Source of the DNA: VRUE01 sp963703895
GTDB taxonomy: Bacteria > Actinomycetota > Thermoleophilia > Solirubrobacterales > 70-9
NCBI GenBank assembly: GCA_963703895.1
Contig: CAVPFX010000002.1
Coordinates: forward strand, 1,240,001 to 1,304,000
Reading direction: 5' to 3'
Length of the DNA: 64,000 nucleotides
Position 1 is the first letter of the stretch. Each line of letters opens with the position of its first letter. The translations under genes and the position numbers were made by a program. The notes beneath the pieces are model-generated. The model was not told the origin of the DNA, did not search any database, and saw only the letters and a list, made by a program, of their open reading frames with translations. Positions 55,003 through 62,921 of the stretch are shown here, in pieces.

Positions 55003-55744
55003 CTTCAAGCGGGCGCTATTCGGCTACCGCCGATCGGATGTGGAGGGGGCACTAGCGGCGCGTGACGCTCGCAACTGGGCGCTGGAGCGCGATGCCGAGG
55101 AGGCTCTAAAGCGTTGGCGCGAGGCCGCCGACACGGCCGCTCGCTCTGAGGAGGAGCTCTCGTCGCTCTCGGCGATGGTGATCGAGCGCGAGCGCGAGAT
55201 CCGCGGCCTGCACGAGCGCCTGGTCGAGGCCAACGAACGCCACGATCGCAGCATCGCCTCGCTGGAGACGGTCTCCTCGAAGTTGGGGGAGATCCAGGCC
55301 CAGGCCCGGGGCCAGGCGACCCGGATCAGGATGAAGGCGTTGCGCGAGGCGGTCGAGGTCGGCCGCCGGGCACAGGAGCTGAACCAGGCACAGGCCGACG
55401 TTAGCGGCGTTGCGCCTCCCGCAAGCGAGCCAGGCCCGATCGAGCAGGCAGCTCAGAACCTCTTCGAAGGCTTGGTCAAAGTCGAGATCGGCCCGCTTGA
55501 CGACTTCTCCCAGCTTGTCGGCTTCGAGGATGCGGCCGGCCAGATCGATGCAACCTCGGACATCTCGGTCGAGCGTTTCTCCGAGGGTCGCGCCACCCTC
55601 TCGATGCGCCTCAACGAACCGGTTGAGCTGCTCCGCGAGCTGGAGGAGCGCTCCCCGCTTGAGTTCAAAGTCCGCCGCAGCGCCGACGACAACCTGATCC
55701 TCGACATCGACGACGATCCAGGTCCCGAGCAGCGCGCGGCCTAG
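54995..55744 (+). CDS. DivIVA-like coiled-coil protein
   Basis: From ATG 54995 the gene encodes 249 aa. It starts MGSFKRALFGYRRSDVEGAL, resembling the short N-terminal membrane-curvature motif of DivIVA/GpsB proteins, followed by a long heptad-rich coiled coil (about residues 20-135) full of Glu, Arg and Ala. The C-terminal part (about 155-235) is folded-looking, with ERFSEGRATLSMRLNEPVEL. A role in pole or division-site organisation is inference. It overlaps rsfS by 8 nt. Confidence 0.6.
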   Translation: MGSFKRALFGYRRSDVEGALAARDARNWALERDAEEALKRWREAADTAARSEEELSSLSAMVIEREREIRGLHERLVEANERHDRSIASLETVSSKLGEIQAQARGQATRIRMKALREAVEVGRRAQELNQAQADVSGVAPPASEPGPIEQAAQNLFEGLVKVEIGPLDDFSQLVGFEDAAGQIDATSDISVERFSEGRATLSMRLNEPVELLRELEERSPLEFKVRRSADDNLILDIDDDPGPEQRAA

Positions 55745-55787
55745 CTCCTCGCCTCGCTCAAAACGCCGCTACCCTTCATCCCGCTTC

Positions 55788-55858
55788 GGCGCCCTGGCGG
55801 AGTGGTTACGCAGCGGCCTGCAAAGCCGTTTACACCGGTTCGATTCCGGTGGGCGCCT
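55788..55858 (+). tRNA. tRNA-Cys (GCA)
   Basis: A 71-nt cloverleaf: acceptor GGCGCCC/GGGCGCC plus discriminator T, anticodon loop CTGCAAA with GCA at 55820-55822, and T-arm ACCGG-TTCGATT-CCGGT. CCA is not encoded. TACCCT (55770-55775) could be its -10. The 3' part from 55816 recurs at 61336-61377, which marks this gene as the integration site of the island that follows. Confidence 0.95.
55816..55858 (+). repeat. attL: 3' part of tRNA-Cys
   Basis: This is the left copy of the direct repeat that bounds the island; it includes the anticodon loop, the T-arm and the acceptor 3' strand, so the tRNA is kept intact. Confidence 0.8.
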
Positions 55859-56146
55859 CTAGCTCTGGCAAGCCGCTCTTCGCTTGCCAGAGCGGCTCGA
55901 GCGACCTTTCGACCGCAGCTCGAATCCGGCTGATTCCGGCTGAAACCGGCTATTTGGGTGGCGCACTGTGGCACGGGGCGTGGCACGAAGATGTTTGCTG
56001 GAGGCGATTAATTAGCCCGCCGGCGGATCTTGGCTTGGATCGCAGACGCGCCTGGCTGCCGGACGAGAGAAGCGCCAGCTTGGGACGTAAGACGCCAGTC
56101 TGCCTGATTGCCCGCGGGCCGCCTTTGGTACGGGTAGGGTGCTCGC
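55859..56146. other. Non-coding left end of the island with hairpin and short tandem repeats
   Basis: No gene is evident. A perfect 11-bp hairpin (55862-55872 and 55883-55893, loop 10 nt) follows the tRNA directly. At about 55923-55951 there are three tandem 10-bp units with the shared CCGGCT. TAGGGT (56135-56140) precedes the first cargo ATG by 6 nt and is a likely -10. The tandem units could be integrase arm-binding sites. Confidence 0.5.
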
Positions 56147-56344
56147 ATGTCAAATGAGGAGCGGCAAGCGGCAGCAATCGCGAAGTTGACCGAGGCTTTG
56201 ACCTACATGACTCGTGAACTAGCGACCATCGTCACGATGGATGAAGCGGCGCCGCAAGCAACTATCGCCGGGGGCGCGGCTGTTCGCGCTAAAACGATGC
56301 TTGAGGAAGTCGATGCACTCCTAAGTGGTCCTTCGGCTTCGTAG
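56147..56344 (+). CDS. Small helical protein, first cargo gene of the island
   Basis: ATG 56147 opens 65 codons (starting MSNEERQAAAIAKLTEAL). The product is predicted from composition to be two helices with an Ala-rich linker, acidic, without cysteines or membrane segments. A -10-like TAGGGT 6 nt upstream supports expression. It ends 89 nt before the RloC-like gene. It may regulate or accompany the defence cassette, but no family is recognised. Confidence 0.5.
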   Translation: MSNEERQAAAIAKLTEALTYMTRELATIVTMDEAAPQATIAGGAAVRAKTMLEEVDALLSGPSAS

Positions 56345-56433
56345 CTCGATCCGGAACCCTTTCCGAGTGATGGGACTCAACATTCTCCTGCTCCCGGTCC
56401 GTCTCGTGTAAGCGGCTGTGCACGGCGGATCGG

Positions 56434-58674
56434 ATGATTAAGCGAATATCACGAGTCAGGGATCTCGGAATCTTTCGGGATTACAGATGGGGCAACGACC
56501 TACAAGACTTCTGCAGATACAACCTGATCTACGGCTGGAATGGCGCGGGCAAGACCACCTTGTCTCGCCTCTTCGCAGCTCTTTCCGATGGAGAGCTATC
56601 GCAGCATCCGAAATTGACCTATGAGGTCACGACGGATTCACAGAGTTGGCGTCAGGGAACGGAGTGCACCGAGCCCATCCGCGTCTTCAATCGAGACTAC
56701 GTTCTGACCAACATCGAGAAGGTAGGCGGACCGTCACCGATCTTTATCCTCGGGGCCGAGAACCGGGAGATTTCACGCCAGATTGTCCAAGACGAGGAGT
56801 CGCTAACGGCCAAGCTTCTACGGCTTAAGCAGCACGAAGACGGGCACAAAGCCCTAGTCAAACGGAGTAGTCAGCTCTTCACGGACATCGCCCGGACGAT
56901 CGGCCAGAACGTAGGCGGCGTTGAGTCGACTCGCTCATACCGCAGACCAAGCGCTGAATCCGACTTCGGGGACCTGACCTCCAAGGAGCTGCTGGCCGAC
57001 GACGACCTTGAGGCCCTCAAGAGGACGCTCGGTCAGCAGCAGCGGCCATCGCTTGACGCATTGCCCAGCATCCAAAACCTTGCCGGCATTCTTGACGACC
57101 TAGCCACCGCGGTCTCCGCGACGTTGGAGGAGGTCGTTAGCTCCCTTGTTATCCAGCGCCTTGCCGAGAACATCGACGTTGGGGGCTGGGTGGAGCAAGG
57201 GGTTGTCCTGCATAGGCGGCATTCATCGAGTCATTGCGAGTTTTGCGGCCAAACCCTTCCGCCGGAGAGGCTGGCCGAGCTTGATGCCCATTTCAACGAC
57301 GCCGACAAGCGCCTCAAGCGTTCCATCGACCATCTGATCGAACGTGCGGATGGCGTGATTTCAGATCTCGACGCAATCACGATCCGCGAGCCATCAAACC
57401 TCTATGACGAGCTGGTTCCCGACTACAAGCTAGGAGTGGAAGCGCTGGTCTCTGCAAGGAAATCCCTTCGCGGCGGCCTTGCGGATCTGATCAAGGAGCT
57501 TCAAGCCAAGAAGACCCAGACGACGAAGTCCTTCGCGTTGGAGACTTCACTCGATGCCGCAGAAATCTTGGCCGCGACCGATGAGGTCAACGCACATTTG
57601 GCCCGCCACAACTCCAAGACGGCGAATTTCGACAAAGAGAAGGAAGCTGCGCGAAAGGTATTGAAAAAGCACTACCTCAGCGAAATCTTTGACGACGCTC
57701 AGAAGCTCGAAGATGAGATTGCGGTAGCCGCGCAATCGATCAATGAACTGCAGAGCGGAACTTCAACGCAGCCTGACGACTCAATCGATGGCCTCAGAAA
57801 GCGCATAACCGCATCGCGGGCGAGGATCTCCTCGTCCCACGCGGCTTGTGATGAGATAAATGAGAAGCTTGCGCTATTCCTGGGGAGGCAAGAGCTGGCA
57901 TTTGAAGTCAGTGGCGATGGCTACGAGATCCGACGCTTCGGCGAGGCCGCGCATGATCTCAGCGAAAGCGAGCGTACGGCAATTGCCTTTGTCTACTTCG
58001 TCGTACATCTCTCCGATCGCGAGTTTGATCTCGCGAATGGCATTGTCGTTGTAGACGATCCGATTTCCAGCTTGGATGCAAACTCGCTCTTTCAGGCGTT
58101 CGCATTTCTCAAGGAGTCAGTAAAGGGCGCAAAGCAAGTGTTTATCCTGACGCACAATTTCGACTTCATGCGTCAGGTGCGCAACTGGTTTTTTCACATC
58201 AAGAAGATCGGCGGAAAGCCTCAGCGCTCCTTTTACATGATCAACAACCGTGAACTCACGGCGGGACGTGAGGCCTTTCTGGCACCCCTGGACAAACTTC
58301 TATTGGAGTTTGAGTCCGAGTATCACTACCTCTTTAGCTTGCTCCATTCCTTCGGGGCGGATGGGTCGCTGGCAGCGATCTACAATTTCCCAAACATCGG
58401 ACGCAAGTTCTTGGAGACCTTTCTGGCGTTCAAGGTACCGAGTCATGAGAATCTTCATCAGAAGATGACCCACATCGAGTATGACGCAGCTAAGAAGACC
58501 GCCATTCTTCGCTTCGTCGAGACTCATTCGCATGCGGAGCGAAGCGATGGAGTACTGAACTTCGACATGTCATTGACGAAGGGTGGTCAGACTGCGATCC
58601 GTGATCTCCTGGACATGATCGAGACCGTCGACAAGGTCCACTTCGACACGCTCCTGGCGACCATTCTTCGTTAG
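56434..58674 (+). CDS. RloC/PrrC-like ATPase with putative anticodon-nuclease C-terminus (AAA_13 family)
   Basis: The 746-aa protein has an ABC/SMC-like ATPase split by coiled coil: Walker A GWNGAGKTT at 34-42, a C268-E-F-C271 zinc-hook-like motif (CEFCGQTLPPERLAEL) within the helical region, signature LSESERTAIAF from 509, Walker B IVVVDDPISSLD from 537 and H-loop LTHN at 572. The C-terminal domain contains R657-KFL-E661 and later THSH (H698, H700), matching the Arg-x3-Glu...His triad of PrrC anticodon nucleases. RloC proteins combine such a nuclease with a zinc hook and cut tRNA after DNA damage or phage attack. No R-M genes are near. The next gene starts 2 nt after its stop. The ATPase family is clear; the nuclease assignment is inference. 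Confidence 0.82.
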   Translation: MIKRISRVRDLGIFRDYRWGNDLQDFCRYNLIYGWNGAGKTTLSRLFAALSDGELSQHPKLTYEVTTDSQSWRQGTECTEPIRVFNRDYVLTNIEKVGGPSPIFILGAENREISRQIVQDEESLTAKLLRLKQHEDGHKALVKRSSQLFTDIARTIGQNVGGVESTRSYRRPSAESDFGDLTSKELLADDDLEALKRTLGQQQRPSLDALPSIQNLAGILDDLATAVSATLEEVVSSLVIQRLAENIDVGGWVEQGVVLHRRHSSSHCEFCGQTLPPERLAELDAHFNDADKRLKRSIDHLIERADGVISDLDAITIREPSNLYDELVPDYKLGVEALVSARKSLRGGLADLIKELQAKKTQTTKSFALETSLDAAEILAATDEVNAHLARHNSKTANFDKEKEAARKVLKKHYLSEIFDDAQKLEDEIAVAAQSINELQSGTSTQPDDSIDGLRKRITASRARISSSHAACDEINEKLALFLGRQELAFEVSGDGYEIRRFGEAAHDLSESERTAIAFVYFVVHLSDREFDLANGIVVVDDPISSLDANSLFQAFAFLKESVKGAKQVFILTHNFDFMRQVRNWFFHIKKIGGKPQRSFYMINNRELTAGREAFLAPLDKLLLEFESEYHYLFSLLHSFGADGSLAAIYNFPNIGRKFLETFLAFKVPSHENLHQKMTHIEYDAAKKTAILRFVETHSHAERSDGVLNFDMSLTKGGQTAIRDLLDMIETVDKVHFDTLLATILR

Positions 58675-58676
58675 GG

Positions 58677-59951
58677 GTGGATGTGGAGCAGAACCTCGTA
58701 ATACCGTCGGAGATTCCTTGGCCGGATTTGCGCGGAGAGGCCTTGGAGGAGCTTGTTTACTGGCTGTGCGATTCGATCGGAGCAGTCGATCTCGTTTGGC
58801 GAGCTGGGTCTGCCAGCGGTACGAGTCGCGACCGCGGGCGGGACATCGAAGCAACCTTTCACGTCGAGGAGCCCGGCGGCGGGTTTCGGCCAGAGCCTTG
58901 GTGGCTTCAGGTCAAGGGTCGATCGCGGACGGTCGAGCCCCGAGCGGTAAAAGAAGCAGTGGTTGACGCGCAAGGTGATGCGGATGTAGCCGTGCTGGTT
59001 GTTGCAACGAACTCCCGTTTCTCAAACGACACGCGAGATTGGGTGTCGGAGTTCCAGAAGAAGAACCCGCGTCCGGTCATCAAACTCTGGGACCGTTCCC
59101 AGCTTGAGCGGATGGTCGTGCGCCATGCGTCGGTAGTCGCCCGGATCGCCCCTCAAGCGCTTTCTCCACAAGGGAGTCTGGAAGCTGCCAGCGGGGCCTT
59201 TTGGAATCAACAGCGCTGGCCAGAGCCCGCTCAGCTCCAGACGTTCTGGGAGCAGCGGGGTGAGTTGAAATTCACTCCTTGGGCGATTGTCGCCTGTGTC
59301 GTTGGTGACGCGGCGGTGGACGGGCTGCTGGATCGTCCCTGGGGTGGAGAATGCGACCTCGACAGCCTCCCAGAGGCTTTGGTCACTGGGCTCGCGAATA
59401 GTGGCAGCCTGCTGGTCGGTTTCCAGAGACTTGGCAAGCAATCACGGATTCTCGCTGATGGCCTCGCGCATCTCTTGGCCTGCTCGATGGTTCGGCTTCC
59501 TGCTGGCGTCATCGTAAAGTTCCTTCGAGACCCTTGGGCTTTTACGTTTGACGGGGAGGCCATGGACGAGGAGCTTCGACGAGTGACGATTGATCCCATC
59601 CTTGGGAGGCTCATCGACTATTTCGGGGCGGCATGTGTCGCCGATTGCGCCAGGGTTAGCGCGGACTTCGATTCGCGAGCGGAAATGCCCCTGGAGGATC
59701 GATGGCTGACGCTGGTTCCTGCCCGGTACAAGGTGCACGAGGAGGCCAGGAGCACGCACACGATCTTCGAGAATCAAGACGAGCCATGCCGGGCCGGTTT
59801 GTCACTGAGCAGCGAGAGGTCGTGCCCTTTCGTTGTCGGTCTAGACCGCCCGTGGGAGGAGCTAATTTCTGAACTGCAGACGGTGATTGCGGGTCGAATC
59901 GGGCAACGTGTTGAGGCTGAAGGTACGGCGGATTCGACTGGAGCAGTTTGA
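58677..59951 (+). CDS. Mrr-type restriction-endonuclease-domain protein
   Basis: From GTG 58677 the gene encodes 424 aa. The N-terminal 150 residues show a PD-(D/E)xK nuclease of the Mrr class: helix GEALEELVYWLCDSIG, strand with DRGRDIEA (D56, E58), WWLQVKGR (Q78-V-K80) and VLVVATNSRFSNDTRDWV, then WDRSQLERMV. The remaining 270 residues contain no motif I recognise and may be a sensor or target-binding part. It starts 2 nt after the RloC-like gene and is surely cotranscribed. No cognate methylase is encoded here, so it may target modified or foreign DNA, or act only when the ATPase is triggered. Confidence 0.75.
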   Translation: MDVEQNLVIPSEIPWPDLRGEALEELVYWLCDSIGAVDLVWRAGSASGTSRDRGRDIEATFHVEEPGGGFRPEPWWLQVKGRSRTVEPRAVKEAVVDAQGDADVAVLVVATNSRFSNDTRDWVSEFQKKNPRPVIKLWDRSQLERMVVRHASVVARIAPQALSPQGSLEAASGAFWNQQRWPEPAQLQTFWEQRGELKFTPWAIVACVVGDAAVDGLLDRPWGGECDLDSLPEALVTGLANSGSLLVGFQRLGKQSRILADGLAHLLACSMVRLPAGVIVKFLRDPWAFTFDGEAMDEELRRVTIDPILGRLIDYFGAACVADCARVSADFDSRAEMPLEDRWLTLVPARYKVHEEARSTHTIFENQDEPCRAGLSLSSERSCPFVVGLDRPWEELISELQTVIAGRIGQRVEAEGTADSTGAV

Positions 59952-60211
59952 GAACCCCGGGGAGCCACAGGGGGCTGGCTAGGACTGGCGTTGCCTCGGA
60001 CTGTCGTGCGTGTTCCCGATCCCAGGATCGATTCAGGGAAGTCGGGTATCTGCTGGGCTAACCGACGGAGTTAGTCGGCCACCTCTAGCAGCCGACTTCC
60101 ACCAAATGCATCGCGCCTCACGTCCTATCGCCGGGATGGAGGTCGACTACCCCCGATTGAAGCACCGGCTCCCCGGCCGTTAACCCCTACGGGGTCGGGC
60201 GCGAAGCGTCC
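59952..60211. other. Island segment without a recognised gene
   Basis: I see no intact coding region. Faint in-frame similarity to the integrase remnant begins near the right edge. The sequence is interrupted by stops in all relevant frames and probably represents decayed island DNA. Confidence 0.4.
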
Positions 60212-60633
60212 TTGACTGCCGGGGAGCCCCGGAGGGGGTCGATCGCACCCAAGACACGTACCTCGCGACGCACGACCCCCGCTCCGATTGTCCTCCGAGA
60301 GCTGTTGCGCGACCGACGCTCTCACGCTGGTCAGTACGCCGATGACGCACTGATATTTGCTGGCGCCGACGGGCGGGCGTCCACGCGGCGAGCCTCTACC
60401 GACGGGCGGATTGTGCATGGTCGGCTGCGGGGCTGGCGGATCGGCTGCGCCTGCATCGGGCTCGCCATACCTACGCCTCGTTTATGATCGCCGCCGGGGT
60501 CAATGCCCAGGCTCTCGCAACCCTTATGGGCCACTCCTCGATCAAGGTCACCTTCGATCTCTTCGGCCACCTGATGCCCGGCGCTGGGGCCGAAGCGGCA
60601 GCACCGCTGGACGCCTTCCTCGACCGGGACTGA
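60212..60633 (+). pseudogene. Tyrosine recombinase (integrase) remnant, C-terminal part, frameshifted
   Basis: Two frames together encode the catalytic end of a phage-type integrase. The first (60212 to about 60380) has PKTRTSRRTTPAPIVLRELL and DDALIFAGADGR. After a +/-1 shift the second frame gives ASLYRRADCAWSAAGLADRL, RLHRARHTYASFMIAAG and LATLMGHSSIKVTFDLFGHL, ending at the TGA at 60631. The catalytic box is HRARHTY where HDxRH is usual. The N-terminal core-binding part and the tyrosine-proximal continuity are lost, so the enzyme is inactive. Confidence 0.8.
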
Positions 60634-60679
60634 TTACCGGATTGGGGCTCGGGGAGCCCGAATAGACTCGCCGCCGAAC

Positions 60680-60856
60680 GTGGGTCACAAGCGGGACATC
60701 AAGCAATTCCGACAAGTCTGCAAGGAGGCGGGGTTGACCATTCAGGAGCGGTACGAAGCGAGCGAGGCGCTTCACGCGGAGAAGCAGGCCGGGAGTGTGC
60801 AGGCGAACCTGAGCTATGGAGAACTGCTGGCCTGGCTGCGACAATGGAAGGGATAA
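60680..60856 (+). CDS. Small hypothetical protein (58 aa)
   Basis: GTG 60680 opens a 58-codon frame (starting VGHKRDIKQFRQVCKEAGL) that is helical and charged and ends with GELLAWLRQWKG. The following gene starts at the next base after its TAA, so the two are coupled. TAGACT (60663-60668) is 11 nt upstream. I do not recognise it; the pair may be a toxin-immunity or regulatory cargo, without proof. Confidence 0.5.
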   Translation: MGHKRDIKQFRQVCKEAGLTIQERYEASEALHAEKQAGSVQANLSYGELLAWLRQWKG

Positions 60857-61267
60857 ATGGCAACCGCAGTTGCACTTGACGCATCGCCTCTCAACGTCCT
60901 GCGCTCCATGCGCGGGCAGATCGTTGATGCCCGGATCGCCTATCCGAAGGTTCTCCATGTCGAGGTCAAGGACTCGGCGGGCGAACTCTGGCGTCTCGCT
61001 ACGCAGGATGCAGCGTGGTCGCCGGCCGACCCGGCGGAGCTGGTTGGGCGCTCGGTTGACGATGCCGACATCGACGCGGAGACCGGCGAGCTGCGCTGCA
61101 AGCTCTCTGACGGCTCGCTGCTCGATGTGAAGCCTGCCGCCCGTGAGGCCGAAGACGATCCACCCAATTGGGAGCTGATCACCCCCGGCGGCGTGGTCTT
61201 GGAGTTCGGGCCTGGGGTTCGCTGGCAGATCGGCAGCGCGGACAGCCGGGCGTCTTCTCGCGCTTAG
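60857..61267 (+). CDS. Hypothetical protein, DUF6188-like
   Basis: The 136-aa protein is beta-rich and acidic: RGQIVDARIAYPKVLHVEVKD (first strands), LVGRSVDDADIDAETGELRCKL, SDGSLLDVKP and NWELITPGGVVLEFGPG. The pattern of a large-pocket immunity-like fold with a final W-x-L-x-GPGG-type segment recalls DUF6188, but I cannot confirm it. It directly follows the 58-aa gene and is the last gene before the right attachment repeat. Confidence 0.55.
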   Translation: MATAVALDASPLNVLRSMRGQIVDARIAYPKVLHVEVKDSAGELWRLATQDAAWSPADPAELVGRSVDDADIDAETGELRCKLSDGSLLDVKPAAREAEDDPPNWELITPGGVVLEFGPGVRWQIGSADSRASSRA

Positions 61268-61335
61268 GTTCGGCCCGGGGGTGGCACGGCTCGCCAGGGC
61301 CGCACCGGCAAGCGGAATCCGACGCCGATAAACGA

Positions 61336-61377
61336 GCCTGCAAAGCCGTTTACACGGTTCGATTCTGGTAGGCGCCT
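61336..61377 (+). repeat. attR: partial tRNA-Cys copy
   Basis: The sequence matches 55816-55858 with 20 identical bases at its start, then one deleted C and two substitutions. It lacks the 5' half of a tRNA and cannot be functional. It marks the right boundary of the island. Confidence 0.8.
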
Positions 61378-61441
61378 TCTTCAAATGCGGGCTTTGCGGC
61401 TTCGACGCAGGCGGGCCTTCCCGTTCTGCAAGGCTGAAGCC

Positions 61442-62905
61442 ATGGCAGTGGAAGCGCTGGAGGCTCCAACCAAGGCCGCGCCGTTGACTCCGCGCGACCA
61501 GGTGATCGTGCTCTTCGGCGCGACCGGCGACCTGGCGCGGCGCAAGCTGCTGCCCGGGATCTTTCATCTCTTCGAGGCCGGGTTGATGCCGGAGCGGTTT
61601 GCCCTGATTGGCAGCTCGCGCAGCTCGCTTTCGGATGAGGAGTTCGTCGAGCTGGCGCGGCTGGCGGTCTGCGACTCGGAGCGCAAGCCGGTCGAGGGTG
61701 AGTCGTGGAACCGCTTCGCCGCGGCACTCGGCTTTGCCGCGACTGGCGATGGGTTCGATCCACTGGTGACTGCGATCGATGCCGCCCGGGAGGAGCTTCA
61801 CGAGGCGGAGCTCCTGCACTACCTCTCGCTACCCCCAGCCGCGACCGCCGGCGTGATCGAACGGCTGGGGAGGGCGGGCTTGGGTGAGGGGGCGCGGGTA
61901 ATCATGGAGAAGCCCTTCGGCCGCGATCTCGCCTCGGCGAGGGAGCTGGACAGGCTTGTCCACTCCGTCTTTCGCGAGGACCAGGTCTTCCGCATCGACC
62001 ACTACATCGGCCGTGAGGCGGTGCAGAACCTGCTTGCCCTGCGCTTCGCCAATGGCATGTTCGAGCCGGTCTGGAATCGCAATCACATCGACCACGTCCA
62101 GATCGACGTGCCGGAGACGCTCTCGATCGAGATGCGCGGGAGCTTTTACGAGGAAACCGGCGCCTTCCGCGACATGATCGTCACCCACCTCTTCCAGCTG
62201 CTCAGCTTCGTCGCGATGGAGCCGCCGGTCTCGCTCAGCGCCAAATCGCTGATGGTCGAGCGGGAGAAGGTCTTCGAAGCGATGAAGACACTCGAGCCCG
62301 CAGACGTGGTCCGCGGCCAGTACGCCGGCTACCGCGAAGAGGAAGGGGTGGCTGCCGACTCAGACACCGAGACCTTCGTCGCCCTGCGCGCCTTCGTCGA
62401 CAACTGGCGCTGGGAGGGGGTGCCCTTCTTCCTGCGCTCGGGCAAGCGGCTTGCCGCCGCCCACCACCTGCTCACGGTCGCTTTCTCGGAGCCGCCGCGA
62501 CGCATGTTCCCGATCGATTGCAGTCAGGTCGCCGAGGAGTTCGGCCACGACCATCTGACCTTCGAGCTGGGCGATCCGGGCAGCATCTCTGCCTCCTTCT
62601 TGGCCAAGGTACCTGGGCCAAAGATGCAGCTTGGGCAGGCCCACATGCGCTTCAGCTACGCCGACAGCTTTGGCGGTCCAGGGGAGGCCCTTGATGCCTA
62701 CGAGCGGTTGATCCACGACGTCATGGTCGGCGATCGCACCCTCTTCACGACCTCGGCCGCGATCGAGCGCCTCTGGGAAGTGGCGGACCCGGTCGTGCGT
62801 GAACCGCCGCCGGTCGAGCTGTATGAGCCGGGCTCCTGGGGGCCAGGGGCGACCGATGCCCTGCTTGCACCGCACCGCTGGCATGTCCCCAGCGACCATC
62901 CCTGA
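61442..62905 (+). CDS. zwf: Glucose-6-phosphate 1-dehydrogenase
   Basis: Zwf oxidises glucose 6-phosphate with NADP+, opening the pentose phosphate pathway. The 487-aa protein has the nucleotide motif FGATGDLARRKLLP, MEKPFGRDL, and the active-site segment FRIDHYIGREAVQN, where the usual Lys of GKE is Arg (R191). ETGAFRDMIVTHLFQLL is normal. ATG 61442 is chosen; the open frame extends 57 nt upstream into the attachment repeat. The start lies only 64 nt from the island boundary, so its promoter may have been replaced by the insertion. Confidence 0.92.
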   Translation: MAVEALEAPTKAAPLTPRDQVIVLFGATGDLARRKLLPGIFHLFEAGLMPERFALIGSSRSSLSDEEFVELARLAVCDSERKPVEGESWNRFAAALGFAATGDGFDPLVTAIDAAREELHEAELLHYLSLPPAATAGVIERLGRAGLGEGARVIMEKPFGRDLASARELDRLVHSVFREDQVFRIDHYIGREAVQNLLALRFANGMFEPVWNRNHIDHVQIDVPETLSIEMRGSFYEETGAFRDMIVTHLFQLLSFVAMEPPVSLSAKSLMVEREKVFEAMKTLEPADVVRGQYAGYREEEGVAADSDTETFVALRAFVDNWRWEGVPFFLRSGKRLAAAHHLLTVAFSEPPRRMFPIDCSQVAEEFGHDHLTFELGDPGSISASFLAKVPGPKMQLGQAHMRFSYADSFGGPGEALDAYERLIHDVMVGDRTLFTTSAAIERLWEVADPVVREPPPVELYEPGSWGPGATDALLAPHRWHVPSDHP

Positions 62906-62921
62906 GCGGGGCGAACCGCGC

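Larger units (their letters stand above)
55816..61377. mobile_element. Genomic island integrated in tRNA-Cys
   Basis: The 43-nt 3' part of tRNA-Cys (55816-55858) is repeated imperfectly at 61336-61377: the first 20 bp are identical and the rest differs by one deletion and two substitutions. Between them lie about 5.5 kb with visibly lower GC and different codon use, a defence-like gene pair, small cargo genes and a broken tyrosine integrase near the right end. This is the standard picture of a tRNA-targeting integrative element that has lost mobility. Confidence 0.85.

Noticed and set aside
61336..61377. Possible second tRNA-Cys gene
   Set aside because: Only the 3' part is present, the acceptor 5' strand and D-arm are missing and the T-arm has substitutions. 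It is better explained as attR.
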